Source of the DNA: an uncultured Eisenbergiella sp.
Lineage (GTDB): Bacteria; Bacillota; Clostridia; Lachnospirales; Lachnospiraceae
Length of the DNA: 36,154 nt
Direction: 5' to 3'
Assembly: GCA_947626995.1 (NCBI GenBank)
Contig: CANQUI010000022.1
Span: 1 to 36,154 of the forward strand
A program made the translations under genes and the position numbers. The notes under the pieces are model-generated. The model searched no databases. It was not told the origin of the DNA and saw nothing but the letters and a program-made list of their open reading frames with translations. Shown here piece by piece: positions 15,452 through 23,101 of the stretch; the first letter of the stretch is position 1, and each line of letters opens with the position of its first letter.

Positions 15452-17107
15452 ATGAACCTACAGAAAAATCAGATCGTGGAAGTAACCATTACGGATATGG
15501 GCGCCGACGGAGAAGGGATCGGTCATCTGGACGCAGGCTATACGCTGTTTGTCAAGGACGCCCTGATCGGGGACGTGGTGCGGGCCAAAATCGTCCGGCC
15601 CAAAAAAGGATACGCGTTCGCCCGCCTGGAAGAAATTCTGTCCCCTTCCCCGGACCGGGTGGAGCCGGTCTGCCCTATGGCCCGCCGGTGCGGCGGCTGC
15701 CAGCTGCAGGCGCTTTCCTACGAAAAGCAGCTGGAATTTAAAAACCGCAAAGTAAAAAACAATCTGATCCGGATCGGCGGCCTTTCCCCCCGGCTGGTGG
15801 AGGCCGTAATGGAAGAGCCTGCCGGGATGGAGGTCCCTTTTTTTTACCGCAACAAGGCGCAGTTTCCGGTGGGAACGGACAAAAACGGACGACTGGTGGC
15901 GGGCTTTTACGCGGGTCGCACCCATACCATCGTCCCGGCGGAGGACTGTGTGCTGGGAACGGCGGAAAACAGGGAAATTCTGCGCATTGTGCTGGATTTT
16001 TGTGAGCAGAAGCGCATCCCGGCTTATGATGAGATCAGCGGACGGGGGCTCGTGCGGCACGTGCTGATCCGAAAGGGATTTTCTACCGGGCAGATCATGG
16101 TCTGCCTGATCCTAAACGGTTCGTCCCTGCCCGATGAAAAGGAACTGGCGGACCGGCTCTTTGCCGGGATTTCGGGCATGACCAGCTTTTCCGTCAGCGC
16201 AAACACCGCGCGGGGGAATGTCATTATGGGAAACTCCGTCCGCACCGTGCGCGGCGCGGACCGGATCGAGGATACCATCGGCGACCTTGTGTTTTCCATC
16301 TCTCCGCAGTCTTTTTATCAGGTAAATCCGGCCCAGACGGAGCGAATCTATGCCCAGGCGCTCTCCTATGCGGGTCTGACGGGGAAAGAGACCGTGTGGG
16401 ATCTCTACTGCGGGATCGGCACGATTTCGCTGTTTCTGGCGCGGAAGGCGAAGGCCGTCTACGGCGTGGAGATCGTGCCCCAGGCCATAGAGGATGCCAG
16501 GGCCAACGCCGCGCGAAACGGCATCCAAAACGCCCGGTTTTTTACCGGAAAGGCCGAGGAGGTGCTGCCGCGCAAATTCGAGGAGGAGGGAATCCATGCG
16601 GACGTGATCGTTGTGGATCCGCCCCGCAAGGGCTGCGAGAAGGCGTGTCTTGAGACCATAGTGCGAATGAATCCCACCCGGATCGTGTATGTGAGCTGTG
16701 ATTCCGCTACGCTGGCCAGGGATCTTGGGTGGCTGAATCAGAACGGGTATGAACTGGTGAAGGCGCGGGCGTTTGACAATTTTCCGCAGAGCGTGCATGT
16801 GGAGACGGTTGTTCTTTTGTCCCAACAAAAACCAGATGACACGATAGAGATCGACTTAGACCTGGACGAGCTGGATGCCACCAGTGCCGAGTTGAAAGCA
16901 ACCTATCAGGAAATCAAAGATTATGTGCTGAAAGAATTTGGCTTGAAGGTTTCAAGTTTATATATTTCTCAGGTAAAACGCAAATGTGGAATTGAAGTGG
17001 GAGAAAACTATAATCTTCCAAAATCAGAAAATGCAAGAGTTCCACAATGCCCGAAAGAGAAAGAAGATGCTATCAAGGCTGCCCTGAAATATTTTGCGAT
17101 GATTTAA
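15452..17107 (+). CDS. rlmD: 23S rRNA (uracil-C5)-methyltransferase with element-derived C-terminal tail (chimeric RlmD)
   Basis: The 551-residue product is a host RlmD/RumA-type methyltransferase up to about residue 450, then an element-encoded tail. Visible parts are an N-terminal TRAM domain, the iron-sulfur region CPMARRCGGC, the SAM loop DLYCGIGTISL, the DPPRKGC motif and the nucleophile Cys416 in YVSCDSATLARDL. After HVETV (450-453) the reading frame enters AT-richer element DNA encoding about 98 residues (ATYQEIKDYVLKEFGLKVSS ... ALKYFAMI). The displaced native end, CLMSRVEGK-stop, is at 34,683-34,712; without the insertion the protein would be 462 residues. The catalytic core is intact, so activity is probably retained. 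The ATG at 15452 is chosen for its RBS GGAGTGAG. Confidence 0.88.
   Translation: MNLQKNQIVEVTITDMGADGEGIGHLDAGYTLFVKDALIGDVVRAKIVRPKKGYAFARLEEILSPSPDRVEPVCPMARRCGGCQLQALSYEKQLEFKNRKVKNNLIRIGGLSPRLVEAVMEEPAGMEVPFFYRNKAQFPVGTDKNGRLVAGFYAGRTHTIVPAEDCVLGTAENREILRIVLDFCEQKRIPAYDEISGRGLVRHVLIRKGFSTGQIMVCLILNGSSLPDEKELADRLFAGISGMTSFSVSANTARGNVIMGNSVRTVRGADRIEDTIGDLVFSISPQSFYQVNPAQTERIYAQALSYAGLTGKETVWDLYCGIGTISLFLARKAKAVYGVEIVPQAIEDARANAARNGIQNARFFTGKAEEVLPRKFEEEGIHADVIVVDPPRKGCEKACLETIVRMNPTRIVYVSCDSATLARDLGWLNQNGYELVKARAFDNFPQSVHVETVVLLSQQKPDDTIEIDLDLDELDATSAELKATYQEIKDYVLKEFGLKVSSLYISQVKRKCGIEVGENYNLPKSENARVPQCPKEKEDAIKAALKYFAMI
16799..16829 (+). other. attL of the integrated element
   Basis: The core GAGACGGT (16802-16809) is shared with attR. 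The element-side arm TTGTCCCAACAAA (16817-16829) is the exact reverse complement of the arm at 34648-34660. The codons here read V-E-T-V in rlmD. Confidence 0.8.
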
Positions 17108-17138
17108 GGACATCGCTGATTTCAAGGAGGAATAACAC

Positions 17139-17510
17139 ATGAAAAGCACATTTGAAAAAATGGGTGGAACCTACACACTTGGCGCAGACGGAATTTACTA
17201 TCCGAATCTTGTCAGTACAGATGAAGAACCGCATTATGGGAAATATGGAATGATACGGAAAACGTATCTGAAAGAGCATCGTCCGGCAATGTATTCACTG
17301 TATATGTTGGAAGACAGACTGACAGAACATCTGAATACTGTGGATGATGAAGCACAGGAGAGAATGGATATTCTGATGCGTCAGATGATGGAGCGGAAGG
17401 GCATTACGGAAGAATTGAAAGCTCGTGATCAGATGGAATGGGTTAGAGCGGTAAATAATGCCCGGAATGCTGCAGAAGAGATTGTGTTGAAAGAATTAGT
17501 GTATATTTAA
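17139..17510 (+). CDS. TnpV family transposon-encoded protein
   Basis: A 123-residue protein with a strong AAGGAGG RBS. The sequence (FEKMGGTYTLGADGIYYPNL, KYGMIRKTYLKEHRP, the RMDILMRQMMERKGITEELK helix) matches my recollection of the TnpV family of Tn4451-like elements, described as excisionase-like accessory proteins; its exact role is unproven. It begins 31 bases after the rlmD tail and is followed by a terminator. In the integrated state it would therefore be read from the rlmD transcript, and in the circle from the recombinase transcript. Confidence 0.85.
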   Translation: MKSTFEKMGGTYTLGADGIYYPNLVSTDEEPHYGKYGMIRKTYLKEHRPAMYSLYMLEDRLTEHLNTVDDEAQERMDILMRQMMERKGITEELKARDQMEWVRAVNNARNAAEEIVLKELVYI

Positions 17511-17517
17511 AGCGTGG

Positions 17518-17538
17518 AAAGCTCCTTCGGGAGCTTTT
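17518..17538 (+). terminator. Rho-independent terminator after TnpV
   Basis: An AAAGCTCC/GGAGCTTT stem closes a TTCG tetraloop and is followed by only a short T run. It separates the rlmD-tail-TnpV transcript from the caspase gene. Confidence 0.75.
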
Positions 17539-17577
17539 CAGTGTTTGTAAGAGTTTATATAAAATGGGCTAAGAAGG

Positions 17578-17586
17578 TGGTATGAT
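17578..17586 (+). promoter_or_regulatory. Possible extended -10 promoter of the caspase gene
   Basis: TGG-TATGAT is an extended -10 element about 90 bases before the caspase start. No clear -35 box is present. The leader between them is very AT-rich. Confidence 0.35.
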
Positions 17587-17676
17587 CAAAATAACAGATT
17601 AAAATTTATATTAAGAAATGAATTTAAAATTTTTAATTATGAAATAAAACGTAAGATAATTTCAGAGGTGAGAATA

Positions 17677-19143
17677 ATGGATAGAATTGCATTAGTAATC
17701 GGTAATTCTGATTATTCAAATGTAGGGAAATTGAATAATCCTAAGAATGATGCTGACGATATTGCTAGTATTTTGAATAAATTAAATTTTGATGTTACAA
17801 AAATAATGGATGCAAATTTAATAGATATTCAAAAATCTGTTAATGATTTTTTACAGGCATTAGATGAATATGCTGTAGGGGTATTTTTTTATGCAGGGCA
17901 TGGTATGCAAATCGACGGTAAAAATTTTATCGTTCCTATTGATTTAAAGTTAAGTGATAAAAGCAAGACAATGGTCTCTTGTTATTGTTTAAATTCGCTG
18001 TTAGAAGGTGCATCTTCATATAAGGGAAAAACATTAATATGTATATTGGATGCATGTCGAGATAATCCTTTTGCTATGGGGAGGGGATTTTTAACAGGCT
18101 TTGCGCCATTTAATAATCCACCTAAAGGTACTATGATTGCTTATTCTACAAGCGCTGACTGTAGTGCATTTGATGGACAATGTAGTAATGGATTATATAC
18201 ACAAGTTTTAAAAGATGCTATGCTTATTCCAAATTTGAAAATTGAAGAAATGTTTAAATTTGTTAGAAATAAAGTGTCAGAAATATCAATTAGCCAATAC
18301 GGAGAAGAACAGCTTTCATGGGAATATTCTTCGTTAGTGGGAGACTTTTATTTTTCTGTTACGCCACAACCAGTCAATGAACAGGTTACTGATGAGAAAA
18401 TATATGAATTCATATGTGCTCGTCGAAAATCTTATGAGAATGCTTCGGATAATATTTATGATATTGAATGTTTGCCATATATAGATGCCTATAATAAATA
18501 TCATATACCAATTATTAAAATTTTACGTGCATATTCAAGAGTAGATTATTCAAAAAGAGGATTTCAGTTTTCGGATGCTACTATAGATCAGTTAAACAGC
18601 AATTATTTGTCATCATGGGGATTTATACAGAAATATGGTAGATGGTATTATAAAAATTATTACGTTGAGATGGGAGATTTATTGCCATTGCCCGAGGAAT
18701 TAGAACCTAAACAACCTATTAATGGAAAGGAATTGAAGATTGAAGCTTCATTGAGCTGGAAAATGAATGATGGAAAGATAAGATTTCAAGTATCTTCTAA
18801 TATTCCAGAGGAAACCCCATTAATGTTTACATTACGTGGCAAAGAATATACAGCTCAATGTAAATCTGTAGCAGGTAATAGAATTTCAATAAGTGAATGG
18901 TTTAGTGACAGAGGTAATCCTATGAAAAATGGATTTTATACTATAGATGTGTCATGTCCGATATATAGTGTATTGCCAGAAAAGATAAAGAAAATATTTG
19001 GTGAACGTAATAGAAATATATGTGGACAATATGTTAAATTTGAACCAGTGGGAGGAAATACGATTCATTTTTCGTATGGATTAGTTCTTAAAAATAGTAA
19101 AGTTCAAGTTATTGATATGCAACAAAGAATCTCAGCATTATAA
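17677..19143 (+). CDS. Caspase-like (peptidase C14/orthocaspase) protein with unassigned C-terminal region
   Basis: A 488-residue protein. The ATG at 17677 has AGAGGTG six bases upstream; an in-frame GTG at 17668 is less likely. Residues 1-228 form a caspase/p20-like domain: RIALVIGNSDY at the N-terminus, catalytic His75 in FFYAGHGMQ and catalytic Cys127 in CILDACRDNP, followed by MIAYSTSADCSAFDG. Residues 235-345 hold a helical, Tyr-rich linker. Residues 350-475 alternate hydrophobic residues as in a beta-sandwich (LKIEASLSWKM, IRFQVSS, PLMFTLRGKEYTAQCK, GFYTIDVSCP). No signal peptide or transmembrane helix is seen. The gene is a single cistron between two terminators and is AT-richer than the rest of the element, suggesting separate acquisition. 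Bacterial caspase-like proteases can act in regulated cell death or phage defence; that role is inference here. Confidence 0.85.
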   Translation: MDRIALVIGNSDYSNVGKLNNPKNDADDIASILNKLNFDVTKIMDANLIDIQKSVNDFLQALDEYAVGVFFYAGHGMQIDGKNFIVPIDLKLSDKSKTMVSCYCLNSLLEGASSYKGKTLICILDACRDNPFAMGRGFLTGFAPFNNPPKGTMIAYSTSADCSAFDGQCSNGLYTQVLKDAMLIPNLKIEEMFKFVRNKVSEISISQYGEEQLSWEYSSLVGDFYFSVTPQPVNEQVTDEKIYEFICARRKSYENASDNIYDIECLPYIDAYNKYHIPIIKILRAYSRVDYSKRGFQFSDATIDQLNSNYLSSWGFIQKYGRWYYKNYYVEMGDLLPLPEELEPKQPINGKELKIEASLSWKMNDGKIRFQVSSNIPEETPLMFTLRGKEYTAQCKSVAGNRISISEWFSDRGNPMKNGFYTIDVSCPIYSVLPEKIKKIFGERNRNICGQYVKFEPVGGNTIHFSYGLVLKNSKVQVIDMQQRISAL

Positions 19144-19199
19144 TGAATGTGGTTTTATACAAGAAAACATGGCAGATTGTAACTGGTTAAAGTGAATTG

Positions 19200-19232
19200 G
19201 GCGTATGGAACTTTTAAATCCATACGCCTTTT
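19200..19232 (+). terminator. Rho-independent terminator after the caspase gene
   Basis: GGCGTATGG and CCATACGCC form a perfect 9-bp stem with an 11-base loop, followed by TTTT. It lies between the caspase stop and the convergent relaxase gene. Confidence 0.85.
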
Positions 19233-19274
19233 AAACAAGAGAGTTGTAAGAGCATATTATCTACTCGATGATGA

Positions 19275-20984
19275 TTATAATTCCATATCATATGACCTTT
19301 TCTTAGCTCTGGCAGGCTGATTTCGCCGCATCCCCTGTTTCCTCTGATATTCAAGTTCCCAGGCACGATGGGAAAAAACATCAGGATCTTCCACATTGAG
19401 ATAATCTACCTCATTGGCGGCAATATCACGGCGGTGATAGTCATAATACTTACCAAAAGTACCTTTGAGCTGCTCGATCAGCTTATCCCGGAAATTAGGA
19501 CGTATCTGGATTCTGGTGTCCAGCAATTCTGTATACTGTTCAGGTTCAGGACGAAATTTTTCTTCCCGGAAAGCAGCGGCGTCTTTTTTAAGCTGCTTTT
19601 TAAGGGAGATGTCCTGAGAATCCAGGATATCAAGATTGCTATTCATCTGGTCATATTTTTTGGATAGATTCGTCATATCTTTATCAGTGGAGCATTGTGC
19701 CTGGAAGATTAGTTGCTCTTTCCTTGATTTCAGTTCTTCAATTTCTTCCGTAACAGTGGTAAGCTGCTGATTCAATTTTATATGCTGGATGGGATTCAAA
19801 ATACTGGTTTTCTCTTTTTCTACATTCAGCTCTTTCCGTTCTGTAACTTTAGCTTTGAGTTTCTTTTTAACGGTGTTGTATTTATTCAGTATTGGATTAA
19901 AATGATTCATCCAATCATGAATTACTTCTTTTTGCATCTCATTATGAAGTAAATGATATTGTGTAAAAATCATATGATTTCGGATAGTTTCCATTGTTTC
20001 TGCAATTACAGGAATAGAATTTTTGACAGCTTGAGCCAGTTTCTCTACCTGAGCTTTTAATTCCCGGAGCATTTGGTTATCTGCACGAATCTGGCGGTTG
20101 ATTTCACAGCGGTCAGCTATCATTCCTTTCTTTTCCATGTTTTGAGCAATATAGCCTTCGTGGATGGTCGGCTGTTCGGTGATTCCCTGATCTGCAAAGC
20201 TGCGGTGATCAATGGATGCATTTATCTGATTGTGGGCAAGCATTTCATTTACAGTATCTGCCCAGTTTGCTCTCCAGATACAGAGTTGCTCATCACTGTT
20301 CCATTGTTCAGAAATGGGATTCTGTCTGCCATAGCGGCTGCTTTTTGGCTGCTTGTCGATGCGGTCATAGCCTTTTTCCTGTGCGACAGATGCGGTCATA
20401 TAAACTTTCTTTTTCCCAACTTTATATCTGTATTGCTTTTCCCAGCCATCTTTTTGAGCAGCTTTGAATTCAGTAGCTGTAAATCCTTTTTCTTCTCCAT
20501 TTTTTATGCAGAGATATTCTTTTTCTGTTTTATACTGCCATGTTCCGTTTTCGTTCAGTGGACGGACGGTAAGCAGAATGTGTGCATGAGGATTGTGTCC
20601 ATCCGTATCGTGAATAGCAAAGTCAGCGCACATGCCCATATCTACAAAGTTCTTTTGAATAAAATCTTTTAGAAGAGAAATATTACTGTCCTTATCTAAT
20701 TCAACGGGAAGTGCGACAACAAATTCCCTTGCCAGTCGGCTGTCTTTTGTTTTTTCTGCAGCTTCCACAGCATTCCAGAGTTGTTCACGGTCTTTCCATT
20801 CTGGTGAAGCCATCGGTGGAAGCAATACTTCCTGATAAATGAGTCCATGCTTTCTGGTGTAATCATGCTGGATGCCATCGTAATCATTGTACATCCGGCT
20901 GCAGCTCATATAAGCAGAAGCTGCGACAGCGGAACGTCCGGAACCACGGCTGACAACTTTGGCTTGCATATGATAAATTGCCAT
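19275..20984 (-). CDS. mobA: MobA/MobL-family (MOBQ) relaxase
   Basis: A 569-residue relaxase that nicks oriT and pilots the transferred strand. Tyr25 in SAVAASAYMS occupies the position of the catalytic Tyr25 of RSF1010 MobA. The His motif HDTDGHNPHAHI (His125, 130, 133, 135) binds the metal. The C-terminal half (about 300-480) is charged and coiled-coil-like; the primase domain found in RSF1010 MobA is absent. The start chosen is the ATG at 20984, because an upstream in-frame GTG lies inside the AGGAGGTG ribosome binding site. The nic site is just upstream at 21095/21096. Confidence 0.93.
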   Translation of the reverse strand: MAIYHMQAKVVSRGSGRSAVAASAYMSCSRMYNDYDGIQHDYTRKHGLIYQEVLLPPMASPEWKDREQLWNAVEAAEKTKDSRLAREFVVALPVELDKDSNISLLKDFIQKNFVDMGMCADFAIHDTDGHNPHAHILLTVRPLNENGTWQYKTEKEYLCIKNGEEKGFTATEFKAAQKDGWEKQYRYKVGKKKVYMTASVAQEKGYDRIDKQPKSSRYGRQNPISEQWNSDEQLCIWRANWADTVNEMLAHNQINASIDHRSFADQGITEQPTIHEGYIAQNMEKKGMIADRCEINRQIRADNQMLRELKAQVEKLAQAVKNSIPVIAETMETIRNHMIFTQYHLLHNEMQKEVIHDWMNHFNPILNKYNTVKKKLKAKVTERKELNVEKEKTSILNPIQHIKLNQQLTTVTEEIEELKSRKEQLIFQAQCSTDKDMTNLSKKYDQMNSNLDILDSQDISLKKQLKKDAAAFREEKFRPEPEQYTELLDTRIQIRPNFRDKLIEQLKGTFGKYYDYHRRDIAANEVDYLNVEDPDVFSHRAWELEYQRKQGMRRNQPARAKKRSYDMEL

Positions 20985-21003
20985 ATCTGGCACCTCCTTT
21001 CGA

Positions 21004-21100
21004 TGTTGCCTGCAACAGCGGAAAAGCCCTCGGCAGAGCGCACGAGCCCCGTAGGGGATACCACCGCCCGATTTATCGGGTGGTGAGTAAGTGCGCCCTT
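21004..21100 (+). other. Origin of transfer with RSF1010-like nic site
   Basis: The sequence TAAGTGCGCCCT at 21088-21099 matches the RSF1010/MOBQ nic consensus, with the expected cut between G21095 and C21096 on the plus strand. It is preceded by a hairpin with 11-bp arms (21062-21072 and 21075-21085, one G-T pair) ending 10 bases before the nick. Two smaller hairpins lie upstream (TGTTGC/GCAACA at 21004-21017 and CCCC/GGGG at 21047-21057). The region lies directly upstream of the relaxase gene. With this polarity mobA would be transferred last. Confidence 0.85.
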
Positions 21101-21120
21101 CGGGAGTAGAACTTGTGCGT

Positions 21121-21342
21121 TTACATTCCTCGTAGCCGGATTATCAGCTCCCGTTTCAGGGAATCCAAATCCATTTCTTTAATATGGGGAACAATACTTT
21201 CCAAAATGGCTCCTTCCTGGACTAATCGGTGTGTTCTGGCATCACGTTCTTTTTTGCGATTTCTTGCTTCGGCTTCTTCTTGGCGGTGTCTTGCCTGTAA
21301 AAGTGCTTTTTCTTCCGGTGTCATGATTTTTTTATCTGCCAT
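21121..21342 (-). CDS. DUF3847 family small protein
   Basis: A 73-residue, highly charged helical protein (MADKKIMTPEEKALLQARHR, ARTHRLVQEGAILESIVPHI). I recognise this as the DUF3847 type commonly encoded next to mobilization genes of Clostridia elements. By position, just ahead of oriT and mobA and co-oriented, it may be a relaxosome accessory protein, though no function is established. The ATG at 21342 follows GGAGG in a leader that is a direct copy of the mobA leader. Confidence 0.75.
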   Translation of the reverse strand: MADKKIMTPEEKALLQARHRQEEAEARNRKKERDARTHRLVQEGAILESIVPHIKEMDLDSLKRELIIRLRGM

Positions 21343-21422
21343 ATCTGGCACCTCCTTTTTATGCCCGTATCCGGGCAGTATTGGTTTTAAAATCTTATGG
21401 TTTGGTACTATAGTTTCGGATA

Positions 21423-21480
21423 ACTGACAGTGGCATGTTTCTGGTGATAAATAAGGAAAGAAAGTAGTACCACTGTCAGT
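21423..21480. repeat. 11-bp inverted repeat in the dnaC-DUF3847 gap
   Basis: ACTGACAGTGG (21423-21433) and CCACTGTCAGT (21470-21480) are perfect inverted arms 36 bases apart in the 170-base gap between the DnaC-like gene and DUF3847. They could be a protein-binding site or an RNA hairpin dividing the replication and mobilization parts of the minus-strand operon. A 5-bp hairpin (GCCCG/CGGGC) lies nearby at 21363-21376. Confidence 0.5.
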
Positions 21481-21512
21481 GAAGAATAATTATCGTGTTA
21501 TGCTTCTTTGCT

Positions 21513-22370
21513 TCAGTTCTGGTTCGGAGCATGATTGTTTAACAGAATTCTTTTTGCCTGTTTTAAATTAGCTGTTGCATTGTCCTGACGAATATTCCGG
21601 TTATTGATACGGACAGGAATACATCTCTCCAGAATACGGTCATAAATTCGTTTGTGTGCGATATCAGCGGCGTTATTCAGCTCTGATAAAGTGAGATTGG
21701 TCGTTATGATCAGGGGCTTTTTACTGCGGTAACGACTGTCGATCACATTGAATACCTGTTCCAGTGCAAAGTCAGAGTTCCGCTCAATTCCGAGATCATC
21801 AATAATCAGAAGACTGTAGCGGTTTAAGCTGTTGATGAACTGGTTTCTGTCTTCAAAATGCATTCCGGTAAGGGTATTTAGAATTCGGGAAAAGTTGGTC
21901 ATCAGTACAGGAACGCCTTTTTCCAGCAGGGCATTGGCAATGCAGCCTGCAAAAAAAGATTTTCCAGTACCGACATCACCCCAGATGAGAAGTCCGGAGG
22001 CGTTTGCTTTCATCTCTTCCCAGTTGCTTACATAATTGTGTGCCAGTTTTATTTCCGGATTGATGCCGTTATCCCTGGCAAAAGTGTAGTCATAGAGTGC
22101 TTTGTCCTGTAAGCCGCTGGTTTTAAGATGCTCTATTTCCATTTGTTTTTCATGAAGTTTTCTCTGGGTTTCTTCCTGCTCAAAGATTTCCTGCTGGCAT
22201 TTACAGCGGATGGAAGGAATAAGAACCTTTCCCTGTAATTCATGCCGGCATTGTCTTGGCGTATTGCATTTGGAACAGTAGATCAGGTGGTCTGTTTCGT
22301 TAAAATATTCATCAGGCTGAAGCTCTCTGTTTGGTGTTATAGCGGTTGCTTTTTCTGTAAATCTTGTCAT
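21513..22370 (-). CDS. DnaC/IstB-like AAA+ ATPase (helicase loader)
   Basis: A 285-residue protein. A Cys-containing N-terminal segment (YCSKCNTPRQCRH ... CKCQQEIF) resembles the zinc-binding front of Firmicutes DnaC-like loaders. The AAA+ core has Walker A LLIWGDVGTGKSFF at about 127-140 and Walker B SLLIIDDLGIE, with sensor segment PLIITTNLTLSEL. Its start overlaps the repA stop by four bases. Together with RepA it probably loads the host replicative helicase at the element origin. Confidence 0.9.
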   Translation of the reverse strand: MTRFTEKATAITPNRELQPDEYFNETDHLIYCSKCNTPRQCRHELQGKVLIPSIRCKCQQEIFEQEETQRKLHEKQMEIEHLKTSGLQDKALYDYTFARDNGINPEIKLAHNYVSNWEEMKANASGLLIWGDVGTGKSFFAGCIANALLEKGVPVLMTNFSRILNTLTGMHFEDRNQFINSLNRYSLLIIDDLGIERNSDFALEQVFNVIDSRYRSKKPLIITTNLTLSELNNAADIAHKRIYDRILERCIPVRINNRNIRQDNATANLKQAKRILLNNHAPNQN

Positions 22371-23083
22371 AGTGTTTCGTATTCCTCACTTTCGTAATTT
22401 CTTTGCCGGGAAGCAGGATGATCCTGTCTTGCCCAACTGATGATGGTAGCTGCATGGTTCTGATATTGCTTTCCGGTAGAAGCCATATAACCGGATAAGC
22501 GTTCAATATAATCCTTCCAGTCAGGGATTGTCTGCCGGATATCTTCAAGCTCTTTTTCTGACAGAAAAACATTTTGAAATTTTCCATAGGGTGAGAGTGG
22601 CTCCTTACTCCCTCTTATTGCTAAATTGTTCTTTTTTATCTCTTTCTTATTACCAGACAGTTTTCTGTCTGTATCAGGGAAAGAATCCTGTCTGTCAATA
22701 GGACAGTTTTCTGTCTGTCTTAGGGAAAGAAATCTGTCTGTATAGTGGATGGTTTCTTTTGGGAGTTTTACATAAATTCGATTGGGCTGTCCGGGTCCCT
22801 GCCGTTTTCGGAAGATAAGCTCCTGTTTTTCCAGTACTGCCAGAGCAGTTTTAATCGTCATCTGGCTTTTGTGGAGAACTTCTGCCAGTGCTTCAATTGT
22901 AAAGTAAATGAACACATGACCATCGATATCTGACCAACCCTCATTTTTCTGGGAAAGCCTTGCCCGGTCGAGCAGGATAATATAAAGCATTTTGGCAGTT
23001 TCGTTTATTTCCATGTCCAGAAGGAAACGGGGAAACATCATATAAGATGGCAGGTTGGTGTCTGCTGTCAGAAAGTCCGTCAT
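22367..23083 (-). CDS. repA: RepA_N-type replication initiator
   Basis: A 238-residue protein. The first 110 residues (LPSYMMFPRFLLDMEINETA, MLYIILLDRARLS, YFTIEALAEVLHKSQMTIKT, LIFRKRQGPGQPNRIYV) form the winged-helix RepA N-terminal domain of theta-replicating Firmicutes plasmids and ICE-type elements. A variable middle contains a repeated Arg/Asp-rich stretch encoded by the iteron-like DNA at 22656-22741. The C-terminus matches the usual short conserved tail. RBS GGAGGTG precedes the ATG. It sits between parR and the DnaC-like gene. Confidence 0.88.
   Translation of the reverse strand: MTDFLTADTNLPSYMMFPRFLLDMEINETAKMLYIILLDRARLSQKNEGWSDIDGHVFIYFTIEALAEVLHKSQMTIKTALAVLEKQELIFRKRQGPGQPNRIYVKLPKETIHYTDRFLSLRQTENCPIDRQDSFPDTDRKLSGNKKEIKKNNLAIRGSKEPLSPYGKFQNVFLSEKELEDIRQTIPDWKDYIERLSGYMASTGKQYQNHAATIISWARQDHPASRQRNYESEEYETL
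22656..22741. repeat. Iteron-like direct repeats within repA, probable replication origin
   Basis: Two about 40-bp units (22656-22695 and 22702-22741) start with GACAGTTTTCTGTCTGT and end with CTGTCTGT, with a 46-base period. They differ at only five or so positions. Each contains CTGTCTGT boxes in both orientations. RepA_N plasmids are known to carry their origin as iterons inside the rep gene, so this is the likely oriV of the circular form. Confidence 0.65.
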
Positions 23084-23101
23084 GTGTTCACCTCCAATCA
23101 G

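Noticed and set aside
16799-17107. Reading the RlmD C-terminal extension as a frameshift or assembly error
   Set aside because: The fusion is in frame, coincides with an att core and a composition change, and the missing native end is found at the other end of the element.
20073-20672. 199-codon plus-strand frame opposite mobA
   Set aside because: The translation is Phe/Ser/Cys-rich and antisense to the relaxase; no RBS or family match.
22656-22741. Repeats in repA as a possible CRISPR array
   Set aside because: There are only two units with spacers of about 6 bases, they lie inside a coding sequence, and no cas genes are present. Iterons explain them better.
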